A stretch of 64,000 bases of DNA from assembly GCA_934446365.1 (NCBI GenBank), contig CAKSDZ010000003.1:62001-126000 (forward strand), in the 5' to 3' direction. A program made the translations under genes and the position numbers. The DNA is from an uncultured Eubacteriales bacterium (lineage in GTDB: Bacteria; Bacillota; Clostridia; Oscillospirales; CAG-272). Below are positions 33,228-42,213 of this stretch, in pieces. Each line of letters starts with the position of its first letter. The stretch's first letter is position 1. A model generated the notes under the pieces. It searched no databases and was not told the DNA's origin. It saw only the letters and a list, made by a program, of their open reading frames with translations.

Positions 33228-34334
33228 ATGACGACAAAAATCAAAAATATCGTGACGGTCTGTGTGATGGCCGTGTTCCTGTTCGGTCTTTCGTTTTATT
33301 GCTGGGCGAAGCCCGCGGATGCGTTTTCCGACAGCGAAAGGCGGAATCTCGATCAGTTTCCGAAATTGGATAAGGATTCCGTTTTATCAGGCGATTTCAT
33401 GACGGACTTTGAGGATTACACGCTCGATCAGTTTCCGCTGCGCGACCGGTTCCGCACGCTCAAAGCGTTTACACGATTCTATGTATTCTGGCAGAAGGAT
33501 AACAACGATATTTATATCGAAGACGGATATGCTGCAAAGCTCGAATATCCGATGAATGAAAGCTCGATCGATCGGGCGGCGGAGAGGTTCCGGTATCTCT
33601 ATGACAAATACATGGCGGATAAGGATGTAAACGTTTATTTTTCCATCGTGCCTGACAAGAGCTATTTCCTTGCGGAGAAGAACGGATATCTCGCGATGGA
33701 TTATGAGAAGTTTTTCTCGCTGATGCAGGAAAAGACGGACTATATGGAGTATATCGATATCACGGGACTGCTCGATATCGAGGACTACTACAAGACGGAT
33801 ACGCACTGGAAGCAGGAAAAGCTCACGGACGTCGCGGCGAAGCTTGCGGCCGGCATGGGCGTCACGCTTTCCGGCAATTACACGGAAAAGACGCTCGACA
33901 ATCCGTTTTACGGCGTGTATTACGGACAATCTGCGCTTCCGCTCTCGCCCGACACCATCAAGTATCTGACAAGCGACGTGCTGGATGGCTGCAAGGTTTA
34001 CAACTATGAGAGCGGCAGACCGGAGGAAATCGGCGTATACAATATGGATAAAGCTTATGGGAAGGATCCGTATGAGATGTTCCTTTCCGGCTCACTCTCT
34101 CTCATTACGATTGAGAATCCGAATGCGACGACCGACAAGGAGCTTGTCATCTTCCGTGATTCTTTCGGAAGCAGCATCGCTCCGCTTTTGGTGGAGGGTT
34201 ATGCCAAAGTCACGCTTGTCGATATTCGGTATGTCGCAAGCGATCTCGTCGGAAGATTCGTAGATTTTGAAAATCAGGATGTCCTGTTCCTTTACAGCAC
34301 GCTTGTGCTCAACAACAGCGTTACGCTGAAATAA
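33228..34334 (+). CDS. DHHW (AlgX/AlgJ-like) extracytoplasmic acetyltransferase partner
   Basis: 368 residues with an N-terminal signal-anchor (KNIVTVCVMAVFLFGLSFYCW). The motif YKTDTHWKQ near residue 190 is the DxxH-type catalytic signature of AlgJ/AlgX-like SGNH proteins, and LVIFRDSFGSSIAPLL near 305 provides the Ser block. Together with the MBOAT protein it would transfer acetyl groups to an exported polymer. The gene has an almost perfect AAGGAGGTGA site and ends in a strong terminator. Confidence 0.88.
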   Translation: MTTKIKNIVTVCVMAVFLFGLSFYCWAKPADAFSDSERRNLDQFPKLDKDSVLSGDFMTDFEDYTLDQFPLRDRFRTLKAFTRFYVFWQKDNNDIYIEDGYAAKLEYPMNESSIDRAAERFRYLYDKYMADKDVNVYFSIVPDKSYFLAEKNGYLAMDYEKFFSLMQEKTDYMEYIDITGLLDIEDYYKTDTHWKQEKLTDVAAKLAAGMGVTLSGNYTEKTLDNPFYGVYYGQSALPLSPDTIKYLTSDVLDGCKVYNYESGRPEEIGVYNMDKAYGKDPYEMFLSGSLSLITIENPNATTDKELVIFRDSFGSSIAPLLVEGYAKVTLVDIRYVASDLVGRFVDFENQDVLFLYSTLVLNNSVTLK

Positions 34335-34345
34335 TAACAAAAACG

Positions 34346-34380
34346 GCCGCCGGAGGCTTCAAGCATCCGGCGGCTTTTTT
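34346..34380 (+). terminator. Terminator of the O-acylation pair
   Basis: GCCGCCGGA / TCCGGCGGC stem followed by six T. Confidence 0.88.
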
Positions 34381-34383
34381 ATA

Positions 34384-34412
34384 TTGACATGGGCTGCTTT
34401 GTATGATATTAT
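34384..34412 (+). promoter_or_regulatory. Promoter of the CPBP protease gene
   Basis: TTGACA and TATTAT at 17-bp spacing directly after the preceding terminator. Confidence 0.8.
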
Positions 34413-34449
34413 GGTAAAAAATTGATTGATCGGGTAACGGAGGGATATT

Positions 34450-35550
34450 ATGACGGAAAATACAGACCGAATGCCGCAGGAGCCGGAAAATACGGAATAT
34501 GAGGCAGAGAATATGTCGGGGGAAGCCGTTTTATTAGATGAGACGTCGGCGGCGCGCGGCATGAAAAAGCAGTATGACCGGATCGGATGGGCGCTTGTCA
34601 CCGTGGTTTTGGTGTGGCAGGTATTGATGCTGCTTGTGGGAATCGTGATGTCCGTCATTGAGCTTACAACCGGTTTTGCGATGGTGGATGCCTATTATCG
34701 ATATCTTCTCCTGATCAACGAAGCGGCGCTTGCGGTCGGCATCCTTGCCGGTGCGCAGGTTTTGCGCGGTATTCCTTGTCATGCACCGGAGAAACGCCCG
34801 TTTTCTGTGGGACAATTTATCATTCTTTTGTGTATTTGCTACGCTGCCTCGATCGCGGGGAATTTGGTCGGCAATTTGGTTCTCGGTATTTGGAACGCGC
34901 TCACCGGCAGATCGGTCGGTTCCGAGGTCACGGAGATACTGACGGAGACGAATCCCATCGTCAATCTGTTGACCGTGGGCATCATGGCTCCTGTTTTGGA
35001 GGAGCTGCTCATGCGCAAGCTTGTCATCGACCGGACGCGCGTTTATGGAGAGCGCGTGTGCATTCTGACGTCCGCTGCGCTGTTCGCGCTGTTTCATATG
35101 AATTTCAGCCAGATGTTTTATGCCTTTGGAGTCGGGCTTCTTTTGGCATATCTCTATTGCCGCAGCGGAAAGATATGGCTGTGTATGCTGCTCCATGCGA
35201 TTTTCAACTGCATTTCCGGCGTGCTGGGAGCGGAAATTTTAACACGTTTTACGAAGATTTTTGAGCCGCTCGCGAACCTTACGGAAGAAGAGCTTGCGGA
35301 GAAGCTTCCTGAGCTTGTCCAAAATCATGGATTGTTTATCCTATTGGCTGCCCTTTATTTCATTGCCATATTCGCTATGGTGATCGCCGGAATTGTACTT
35401 CTGATTGTGAAAGCACGTCAGTTTCGGCCGGAACCCGGTGAGGTGACGCTTTCCGCGAAAAGCCGCCGTACCGCGATTTTGAAAAATCCGGGCATGATTG
35501 CCGCTGTGATTGTGTTTTTGGGTTTTACGATTTATTCACTGTTTGTGTAG
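34450..35550 (+). CDS. CPBP-family intramembrane glutamic protease
   Basis: 366 residues with about eight hydrophobic segments. The Abi/CPBP motifs are EELLMRK near residue 181, FALFHMNFSQ near 215 and HAIFNCISG near 255, providing the Glu and His residues of the active site. The N-terminal 45 residues are acidic and the C-terminal part contains one more membrane span. Such proteases act on prenylated proteins in eukaryotes; bacterial members are linked with bacteriocin immunity or stress responses, with no substrate inferable here. Transcribed alone from its own promoter. Confidence 0.9.
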   Translation: MTENTDRMPQEPENTEYEAENMSGEAVLLDETSAARGMKKQYDRIGWALVTVVLVWQVLMLLVGIVMSVIELTTGFAMVDAYYRYLLLINEAALAVGILAGAQVLRGIPCHAPEKRPFSVGQFIILLCICYAASIAGNLVGNLVLGIWNALTGRSVGSEVTEILTETNPIVNLLTVGIMAPVLEELLMRKLVIDRTRVYGERVCILTSAALFALFHMNFSQMFYAFGVGLLLAYLYCRSGKIWLCMLLHAIFNCISGVLGAEILTRFTKIFEPLANLTEEELAEKLPELVQNHGLFILLAALYFIAIFAMVIAGIVLLIVKARQFRPEPGEVTLSAKSRRTAILKNPGMIAAVIVFLGFTIYSLFV

Positions 35551-35590
35551 AAAAAACTCTGAAAGACGGTTTTTTCAGGATAGATAAAAC

Positions 35591-35632
35591 AAATCCCGCA
35601 CGAGCTTCGCTTGCGAAGCATCGTGCGGGATT
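35591..35632. terminator. Long bidirectional hairpin between convergent genes
   Basis: A 12-bp outer stem (AATCCCGCACGA / TCGTGCGGGATT) and a 7-bp inner stem (GCTTCGC / GCGAAGC) separated by a single-base bulge. It ends at the stop codon of the minus-strand gene and can serve both converging genes. Confidence 0.8.
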
Positions 35633-36280
35633 CTATTTTAATTTTAATCCAACTTTTTTGAAATATTCTTTATCTTGATTCATAAAAGCAAGCATATCTT
35701 CTATGGCTGCCTGATAATCGATTGGATGCCAATGTGTGGTGGTATGGATTTTCTTTTTTGTGAATTTTTTAATTTTGTCATATTCCATGACAAATATAAA
35801 TTCTGAAAAATCTCCGTCTTTCTGATATAATTGCATTTTGCCGATTTCAGATTCACCGATTATTACAAAATAATCGGTATCCGATGCGAAGTCTAAGTCT
35901 ACCGAAGCGCGCCGCAATGCTATCGGCAAATTCATCTGTACCCCTTTTTTATAAATATATTCAATATCCATTATCGGATACCCCATCTCTCTTTGTTTGT
36001 TTATGTTTAAAAGGAGTTCAAAAAAACCACGAAATTTACTTTGGTCTTTTCCCAAATGAATCTGTGTTCTTCCATAATCAGCATCAGCGCCAAGAGAAAT
36101 CATTCTTTTCAAATCCGCAATATTTTCATCGATATAGTACGGCTCTTTAATTGAAAGCTTTTTTCCGTCATTGTTGGGTGTCGGAGGCTCTTCTAAAATG
36201 GTTATTTGAGAATCAAGACCGAATATTGGCAGAAATTCAATCAATTCTTCTTTTTCGATTTCTGTAACGAGTACTTTCAT
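35633..36280 (-). CDS. Hypothetical protein, A+T-rich orphan
   Basis: A 215-residue soluble, charged protein with no signal peptide, membrane span or motif I recognise. It contains EELIEFLPIFGLD near the start and DYFVIIGESEIGKMQLYQKDGDFSEFIF in the second half, giving an alternating beta pattern that recalls small immunity or SUKH/Imm-type proteins. That is only an impression. GGAGGA lies 13 bases before the ATG. Base composition is far lower in G+C than the neighbours on both sides, suggesting recent acquisition. Confidence 0.7.
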   Translation of the reverse strand: MKVLVTEIEKEELIEFLPIFGLDSQITILEEPPTPNNDGKKLSIKEPYYIDENIADLKRMISLGADADYGRTQIHLGKDQSKFRGFFELLLNINKQREMGYPIMDIEYIYKKGVQMNLPIALRRASVDLDFASDTDYFVIIGESEIGKMQLYQKDGDFSEFIFVMEYDKIKKFTKKKIHTTTHWHPIDYQAAIEDMLAFMNQDKEYFKKVGLKLK

Positions 36281-36376
36281 GTTGGTAATTTAAATTCCTC
36301 CAATGTCGAATCCGTATAAAAGCGTTTTTAACTAATTTCAAACAGAGGGGGTATTCGGTCGGAGAATCGGCTCCGT

Positions 36377-36970
36377 TCAGATAAAATCTCGCACGCGAAG
36401 CGTGACGCCGATTTTTTCGGCGGTTTTTCGACATGCTTCGATATCCTCGGGCGGAATCGTCGTATCGACGACGGAGAGAACAACCTCGCCGACATAAGGC
36501 TTCACATTTCCGGCAAATTCGAGAATTGCCGGATAAGCGGCTTTCCCAAACTGAGAATGACACATTTTGTCGTATGTATCCGCATCGGCAGCGTTGAGAC
36601 TGATCGAAACGATGTCGAACAAGCCATCGAAAAGGGCAGTGCTGTCCTTTCCGTTGATTAGCTCCGACTGACCGTTGGTATTGAGACGGATTTTGATGCC
36701 GGAAATACTGCGGATATAACGGCAGACCGTGAGCATGTCGGCAAGGCGCTCCGTCGGCTCTCCGTATCCGCAGAAGACAAGCTCGGAGAAGTCCGCGAGG
36801 TCGTGCCCGTCAATGGAGGCGATAATCTCCTCCACGGAAGGTTCATGGTCGAGCCACAGGTTGCCGTAAAGTGTGTCGCCGTAGCTGCGCACGCAGAAGT
36901 CGCAGCGATTGGAGCAGCGGTTGGTCATATTGACGTAAAGTCCGTCGCGATGGGTATAGGTGATGATCAT
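36377..36970 (-). CDS. TatD-associated radical SAM protein
   Basis: The ATG with GAAGGGA just upstream is chosen; the frame continues 22 codons further without a start signal. The 197-residue protein is short for the superfamily but has the cluster motif CSNRCDFC near residue 17, FCGYGEPTERL near 65 and IRLNTNG near 92, which fit the TatD-linked rSAM group. It follows tatD by 20 bp on the same strand. It might act as an activating or maturation enzyme for an unknown partner. Function remains unproven for this family. Confidence 0.87.
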   Translation of the reverse strand: MIITYTHRDGLYVNMTNRCSNRCDFCVRSYGDTLYGNLWLDHEPSVEEIIASIDGHDLADFSELVFCGYGEPTERLADMLTVCRYIRSISGIKIRLNTNGQSELINGKDSTALFDGLFDIVSISLNAADADTYDKMCHSQFGKAAYPAILEFAGNVKPYVGEVVLSVVDTTIPPEDIEACRKTAEKIGVTLRVRDFI

Positions 36971-36990
36971 AACAATCCCTTCTTGTATCG

Positions 36991-37761
36991 TTAAATTCCA
37001 AAAACAGTGCGGGCATTGGCCATTTCCGTTTCGCAAAATTCCGCGTAGTCCATGCCGAGAAGCTCAGCCGCTTTTTCGGCGGTATAATGCAGATATCCGC
37101 TGTGATTGAGCTTTCCGCGCATCGGAACAGGGGAGAGATACGGGCAGTCGGTCTCGACAAGAATCCGATCGCGCGGCGTCGCACGGACGGAATCCAAGAT
37201 TCCGGCGGCATTTTTGAACGTGATAACGCCGGAAAACGAGATATACCATCCCATTTTGACGTATTCGCGCACCTGTTCCGCCGAGGCAGAGCAACTATGG
37301 ATGATGCCGCGCACCCGTCCGCGGTAGGCGTGAATGACGTCGAATACGTCGCCGTGCGCCTCGCGGTCATGGATGATGACGGGCAGGCCGGCCTCGGCGG
37401 CGACGTCCATTTGGGCACGGAAAAAGCGCATCTGTGTGTCCCGATCGGAAAAATCGTAGTGATAGTCGAGTCCGATTTCTCCGATGGCGACCGTTTTTTC
37501 TCTTTGCAGAAGCGTGTGCAGCCGCTTCATTGCCGCATCCAGATTACCGGCCTTTCCGCATTCGTGCGGATGAATGCCGGCGGACGCCCATACGTTCTCA
37601 TAAGACGCGGCGAGCGCGATGCAAGCCTCGGAATCGGGAAGCTCGGTAGCGACGGTGACAATGCCGCCGGCGTCGCCGGAGAGCGCCTCCGTGAGAAGCT
37701 CCGGCATGGCGCGGAGCTTTTCATCGGTATAATGGGCGTGGGTATCAAAGAGTTTTGCCAT
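36991..37761 (-). CDS. TatD-family metal-dependent hydrolase (DNase)
   Basis: 256 residues. The metal ligands of the amidohydrolase fold are visible: FDTHAHY at residues 5-11, GEIGLDYHYDF near 100, VIIHDREAHGD near 134, IIHSCSA near 158 and VETDCPYLSPVPMRGKLN near 205. TatD proteins are 3'-5' exonucleases implicated in DNA repair. It lies 3 bp downstream of metG, a classic Firmicutes arrangement, and upstream of the linked radical SAM gene, so all three are one transcription unit. Confidence 0.93.
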   Translation of the reverse strand: MAKLFDTHAHYTDEKLRAMPELLTEALSGDAGGIVTVATELPDSEACIALAASYENVWASAGIHPHECGKAGNLDAAMKRLHTLLQREKTVAIGEIGLDYHYDFSDRDTQMRFFRAQMDVAAEAGLPVIIHDREAHGDVFDVIHAYRGRVRGIIHSCSASAEQVREYVKMGWYISFSGVITFKNAAGILDSVRATPRDRILVETDCPYLSPVPMRGKLNHSGYLHYTAEKAAELLGMDYAEFCETEMANARTVFGI

Positions 37762-37764
37762 CGG

Positions 37765-39342
37765 TTATGCTTCCGCCTTTTCCGCATTCAGCTCGGCGAG
37801 CGTTTTCATCTCATCGAGACGGGCGAAAAGCACACTTTGCTCGCCGACGGTGTTTCCGGGGCGCGTTATGCCGAACGCTGCCGCCGATTCAAAGCGGTCA
37901 TCGGGCGAGCCGATGGCGGCGAGAATTTTTTCCGCGGAATCCGGAATCGCAGGACGGAGCAGAATCGCGGCGATACGCAGGGATTCCAACAGGTTGTAGA
38001 GCACGGTTCCGAGCCGCGCTCTCTGCGCTTCGTCCTTGGCGAGCGCCCACGGTGCGGTCTCATCGATATATTTGTTGGCACGGCGCAGCAGCGTGAATAC
38101 GGCGTCGAGTGCGTCCGCCGCGCGGAAGGTATCCATGTTTGCGGTAAAATTCGCATAGGCATCCGCAGCCGCGGCTTTGAGTTCCGCATCCGGCCCTTCG
38201 TCGCCCGCAGGAGAGGGAATCACGCCGTCAAAATATTTTTTCGTCATCGCCACCGTGCGGGAGACAAGGTTGCCGAGCGTGTTGGCGAGATCGGTGTTGT
38301 AGCGCGCGATGAAGTTCTCATAGGTGATGGTGCCGTCGTTCTGATACGGCATTTCGGAAAGCAGGTAATAACGCACGCCGTCGAGGCCGAACCGGCGGAT
38401 GAGATCGTCCGCATAGATGACGTTTCCCTTGGATTTGGACATTTTATCCGAGCCGAAAAGCAGCCACGGATGCCCGAAGATCTGCTTCGGAAGCGGCTCG
38501 CCCAAAGCCATCAGGAAAATCGGCCAGTAAAGCGTGTGGAAGCGGATGATGTCCTTGCCGATTACGTGTACGTCCGCCGGCCAGTACTTGTGGTATTGTT
38601 CGCCGCCGGATTCTCCGTCGAAGCCGAGCGCGGTAATGTAGTTCGTCAGCGCGTCGAGCCAAACGTAAACGACGTGCTCGGGGTCGAAATCGACCGGAAT
38701 CCCCCATTTGAAGGAGGAACGGGAAACGCAGAGGTCTTGCAGCCCCGGCACGAGGAAATTGTTGACCATCTCTTTTTTGCGCGCTTCCGGCACGATGAAA
38801 TCGGGATGCTCCTCGATATGCTTCATGAGTCTGTCCTGATATTTGCTCATCTTGAAGAAATAGGCTTCCTCGTGCTCGCGTGTGAGCGGGCGTCCGCAGT
38901 CGGGGCAGATGCCGCCCTCCGCCTGCGTATCCGTGAAAAACGATTCGCAGGGGACGCAGTACCAGCCCTCATAGGCGCTTTTGTAGATATCGCCCTGATC
39001 GTAGAGACGTTTGAAGATTTTCTGCACGGCCTTTACATGGTAATCGTCCGTTGTGCGGATGAAGTGGTCGTAGCGGCAGCCCAGCATATCCCAAATTTTC
39101 TTGATTTCGCCGGAGATGCCGTCCACGTATTCCTGCGGCGTGATGCCGGCTTCCCCCGCCAGCGTCTCGATTTTCTGGCCGTGCTCGTCGGTTCCGGTGC
39201 AGAAAAAGACGTCGTAGCCCTGCGCGCGCTTATAACGGGCGATTGCGTCGGAGAGCACGATCTCATAGGTGTTGCCGATATGCGGCTTGCGCGATGCATA
39301 GGCGATCGCCGTGGTGATATAATACTTTCCTTTGTTTTCCAT
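37765..39342 (-). CDS. metG: Methionyl-tRNA synthetase (short form)
   Basis: A class I synthetase of 525 residues. The HIGH-type signature is PHIGNTY at about residues 20-26, the zinc knuckle is CVPC...CPDC at about 128-148, and the second signature DKMSKSKGN is near residue 298. The C-terminal helical anticodon domain is complete, but the EMAP-like tRNA-binding domain that many clostridial MetG proteins carry (about 650 residues) is absent. It charges initiator and elongator tRNA-Met. It is encoded with tatD and probably shares a long minus-strand operon with upstream nagA and rRNA/tRNA methylase genes. Confidence 0.97.
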   Translation of the reverse strand: MENKGKYYITTAIAYASRKPHIGNTYEIVLSDAIARYKRAQGYDVFFCTGTDEHGQKIETLAGEAGITPQEYVDGISGEIKKIWDMLGCRYDHFIRTTDDYHVKAVQKIFKRLYDQGDIYKSAYEGWYCVPCESFFTDTQAEGGICPDCGRPLTREHEEAYFFKMSKYQDRLMKHIEEHPDFIVPEARKKEMVNNFLVPGLQDLCVSRSSFKWGIPVDFDPEHVVYVWLDALTNYITALGFDGESGGEQYHKYWPADVHVIGKDIIRFHTLYWPIFLMALGEPLPKQIFGHPWLLFGSDKMSKSKGNVIYADDLIRRFGLDGVRYYLLSEMPYQNDGTITYENFIARYNTDLANTLGNLVSRTVAMTKKYFDGVIPSPAGDEGPDAELKAAAADAYANFTANMDTFRAADALDAVFTLLRRANKYIDETAPWALAKDEAQRARLGTVLYNLLESLRIAAILLRPAIPDSAEKILAAIGSPDDRFESAAAFGITRPGNTVGEQSVLFARLDEMKTLAELNAEKAEA

Positions 39343-39417
39343 TGTCTTGTTATCCTTTCCAATGCGGCGGCAAATGAGCCGTGCGCATGATTTTGTAGAT
39401 TTACGGCAGATATTTCC

Positions 39418-40551
39418 TTATATTTTTCGGCCTGCGCAGAATACCGACCGGATATTCATATTCTTATCACACAGCAGAAGGTCCGCGCGCTTGCCGATAT
39501 CGAGCGAGCCGCGGGAATCGTAGACGCCGACCATCTCCGCGGGCGCCTTAGTCGCGCAGACAAGCGCGTCCTCAAAGCGGATATCCGCGAATTTTGCGAG
39601 GTTTTTCACCGCGGTGAAAAGGTCGAGCGCGGAACCGACGATGGTACCGTCCGCGCGCGCCGCCTTGCCGTTTGCAAGCGTAAAGGGGATTCCGTTCATC
39701 GCGTATTCGCCGTCCGGCAGCCCCGCTGCGGGAATCGAATCGGTGATGAGGACGAATTTATCGCCCTGTCTGCGTTTTGCTTCATAGGCGATGCGGATGA
39801 CCGCGGGGGAGACGTGGATGCCGTCGCAGATGAACTCCGCATAAGCGTCGGAGAAGAGCGCGGCGCCTGCGGCGCCGGGCGCCCGATGGGAAAGCGGCGT
39901 CATCGCGTTGAAGGTATGGGTAAAGGAATTGGCTCCGTCTGAAAGCGCGCGCATTGCCGTATCGAAATCCGCATTGGTATGTCCGATGCCGACGGTGCCG
40001 CCGCATTTGCCGAACCGCTCGCAGAACGCGCAGATCACACCGTCCGAATCCTCCTCCGGCGCGATGGTGAGGTGGGAGCGCAGCGGCAGGATGCTCTCGC
40101 AGAGCGCGCGGATTTCCGCCCAGTCGGGGCGCCGGATGGCGGAAAGCTCGTGGCAGCCCGGTTTTTTCCGGCTGATGTATGGCCCCTCGATGTGGATTCC
40201 CGCGAAATCCGCGGTGTATTCCGTCTCTTTGATTCTTTGCGCCGCGCATTTGATTTTTTCAAGTGGGGCGGTCATGACCGTCGGGAATACGGTGGTGACG
40301 CCGGATTTCGCATAGGAAAACGAAAGCGCGGCAAGCTCTTTTTCGTCCGCTTCCATGATATCGATTCCGCTTCTGCCGTGCGTATGCACATCGATAAGTC
40401 CCGGCAGGACATATCCGCCTCCCGCGTCGATGACGGCGTCGGGGAAGAGAACGCCGCCCGTGATCCATTCGTTTTCAAAGCAGAGCGAGCCGTATTCAAA
40501 GCACCGCTTGCCGGTGTTGTAAACATAGGCGTTTTCGATTTTGGTCGTCAC
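39418..40551 (-). CDS. nagA: N-acetylglucosamine-6-phosphate deacetylase
   Basis: The GTG with AAAGGAG eight bases upstream is preferred over an ATG 30 bp earlier. The 377-residue amidohydrolase has VLPGLIDVHTHGRSG near residue 47, IHIEGPYIS near 118, the metal His in GHTNA near 188 and HTFNAMTP near 208, then DGIHVSP and ITDSIPAAG near 265. It removes acetate from GlcNAc-6-phosphate in amino-sugar salvage. No nagB or PTS gene is adjacent; it sits between rsmI and metG, so co-regulation with them is likely. Confidence 0.94.
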   Translation of the reverse strand: MTTKIENAYVYNTGKRCFEYGSLCFENEWITGGVLFPDAVIDAGGGYVLPGLIDVHTHGRSGIDIMEADEKELAALSFSYAKSGVTTVFPTVMTAPLEKIKCAAQRIKETEYTADFAGIHIEGPYISRKKPGCHELSAIRRPDWAEIRALCESILPLRSHLTIAPEEDSDGVICAFCERFGKCGGTVGIGHTNADFDTAMRALSDGANSFTHTFNAMTPLSHRAPGAAGAALFSDAYAEFICDGIHVSPAVIRIAYEAKRRQGDKFVLITDSIPAAGLPDGEYAMNGIPFTLANGKAARADGTIVGSALDLFTAVKNLAKFADIRFEDALVCATKAPAEMVGVYDSRGSLDIGKRADLLLCDKNMNIRSVFCAGRKI

Positions 40552-40577
40552 TTTATTTTCTCCTTTCTCAGGATGCT

Positions 40578-41477
40578 TCAATCCTTTTTCATGACAATAT
40601 TGTAAATTTCACTTTTTCCGACGCCGCGGTCGCGCGCCGCCTGCTTGATGGCGTCGCTTTTCGTCATGCCGCGGTCGGTATAGTAGCTCACGTGCTCGCG
40701 CTCCGTCAGATCCGCCCAAAAGGCGGTTTCTTTTGCTTCCTTTTCGGATGCGCCCTCGATGACGAGCACGTATTCGCCGCGCGGCGCCGTATTTTCATAA
40801 TATGCCGCCGCTTCGGAAAGCGTTGTGCGCAGAATCTCCTCATTGAGCTTGGTCAGCTCCCGGCAGAGCGAGATTTTCCGGTCGCCGAGGGCTTTTTCAA
40901 GGTCGGCAAGCGTTGTCCGCAGCTTATGCGGCGCTTCGTATAGGAGGATGGTGCGCGTTTCCGATTTCAGGCGTTCGAGCGATTCGCGCCGCTCGCCTGT
41001 CGCCGTCGAGAGAAAGCCCTCAAAAACGAATTTCGCGGTAAAAAGTCCGGATACGGCGAGGGCGGATACGGCGGCGCAGGGACCGGGGACGACGGAGACG
41101 GGGATGCCGCGCTCGGCGCAGAGCCGCACGAGATCCTCGCCGGGATCGCTGACGGCGGGCATACCCGCGTCCGTGACAAGCGCACAGGCCTCGCCGTTTT
41201 GTATGCGGGCGACGATAAGCTCCCCGCGTTCGCGCTTGTTGTGCTCAAAGTAGCTGACCATCGGCTTTTTGATGCCGTAAAAGGCGAGCAGCCTGCCGGA
41301 ATTGCGCGTATCCTCCGCCGCGATGAAATCGACCTCGGAAAGCACCTTGCGCGCGCGCTCGGAAAGATCGGAGAGATTGCCGATCGGCGTGCCGACGAGA
41401 TACAGCGTGCCCTTTTCCGTTTTGTTTTTCTGACGGTCGGGCGGATAATAATTCTCAGGGCTTTTGATACTGCTCAT
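40578..41477 (-). CDS. rsmI: 16S rRNA (cytidine-1402-2'-O)-methyltransferase
   Basis: A 299-residue tetrapyrrole-methylase-fold protein with the standard order LYLVGTPIGNLSDLS (residues 25-39), AAEDTRNS, DAGMPAVSDPGE near 103 and VPGPCAAVSAL near 130, plus the C-terminal RsmI helical domain (TDRGMTKSDAIKQAARDRGVGKSEIYNIV). It methylates C1402 in the ribosomal decoding site. The first 23 bp overlap the end of the upstream methyltransferase gene, a conserved pairing in Firmicutes. Confidence 0.95.
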   Translation of the reverse strand: MSSIKSPENYYPPDRQKNKTEKGTLYLVGTPIGNLSDLSERARKVLSEVDFIAAEDTRNSGRLLAFYGIKKPMVSYFEHNKRERGELIVARIQNGEACALVTDAGMPAVSDPGEDLVRLCAERGIPVSVVPGPCAAVSALAVSGLFTAKFVFEGFLSTATGERRESLERLKSETRTILLYEAPHKLRTTLADLEKALGDRKISLCRELTKLNEEILRTTLSEAAAYYENTAPRGEYVLVIEGASEKEAKETAFWADLTEREHVSYYTDRGMTKSDAIKQAARDRGVGKSEIYNIVMKKD

Positions 41478-42213
41478 GAAACGCTCCGTTTTCGTAAATA
41501 TAGTTCATGTCGTCCGTGTAATTTTCATTTTTCTGTGCCAGTCCCGCGCGGTATATCATAAGCGGTTTTGTCAGAAAAAGTCCCGGCGCGCCTTGCTTTT
41601 TTGCCTCCAGAAGCACAAGAGAGGGCGTATGTGCCGCGGTCGGATAGACGAGGGTCATGCGCTTGGGTTCGAGATGGTTTTTCCGGCAGGCGCAGATAAG
41701 CTCCGTGAGCCTGTCCGGACGGTATACGGCGTAAAACACGCCGCCGAATTTGAGATAGTCCGCCGCTGCCGCGGCGAAATCCGTGATATCTCCGTGGATT
41801 TCATGGCGGGAGGCGGCGTCGGCTTCGTTTTCGCTGTGCTTGCCGCAGCCTGTGGGAAGATACGGGGGATTGGCGAATACCGCGCCGAAAGCGCCGGAAA
41901 GGGAAGCGTTTCTGCGGCGGATATCTGCGCAAATCACGTCAATTTTATCGGAAAAACCGTTTTTTTCGACATTTCGGACGGCGATTTCGGCGATCGGAGC
42001 TTGAATTTCGATCGCCGTGATGTGGGAGAATTTGCCTCTTGCCGAGAGCAAAAGGGAAATGACGCCGGAACCTGCGCCGAGCTCGCATGCCTTCTCTTTG
42101 GGCTGCCGCCGGATATAAGCGGAGAGCAGGTAGGCGTCCGTGCCGAACGCAAGTGAGCCGGGGTTTTGATATAGGGTGATGTCGTCGTTGATTTTTTCGG
42201 AGATGTCGGTCAT
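41455..42213 (-). CDS. tRNA1(Val) adenine-37 N6-methyltransferase-like protein (TrmN6/YabB family)
   Basis: 252 residues with a Rossmann methyltransferase core: ACELGAGSGVISLLL (SAM-binding loop) near residue 40 and the N6-adenine methylase signature NPPYLPTG near 115. The companion of RsmI in Firmicutes (YabB-type) is of this family. Substrate assignment (A37 of a tRNA) is by family only. It overlaps the SPOUT methylase gene upstream by 4 bp and rsmI downstream by 23 bp, so translation is coupled. Confidence 0.9.
   Translation of the reverse strand: MTDISEKINDDITLYQNPGSLAFGTDAYLLSAYIRRQPKEKACELGAGSGVISLLLSARGKFSHITAIEIQAPIAEIAVRNVEKNGFSDKIDVICADIRRRNASLSGAFGAVFANPPYLPTGCGKHSENEADAASRHEIHGDITDFAAAAADYLKFGGVFYAVYRPDRLTELICACRKNHLEPKRMTLVYPTAAHTPSLVLLEAKKQGAPGLFLTKPLMIYRAGLAQKNENYTDDMNYIYENGAFHEQYQKP

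Noticed and set aside
37087..39390. Long plus-strand open frame opposite tatD and metG
   Set aside because: Opposite genes with intact catalytic motifs; translation looks random and there is no ribosome site.
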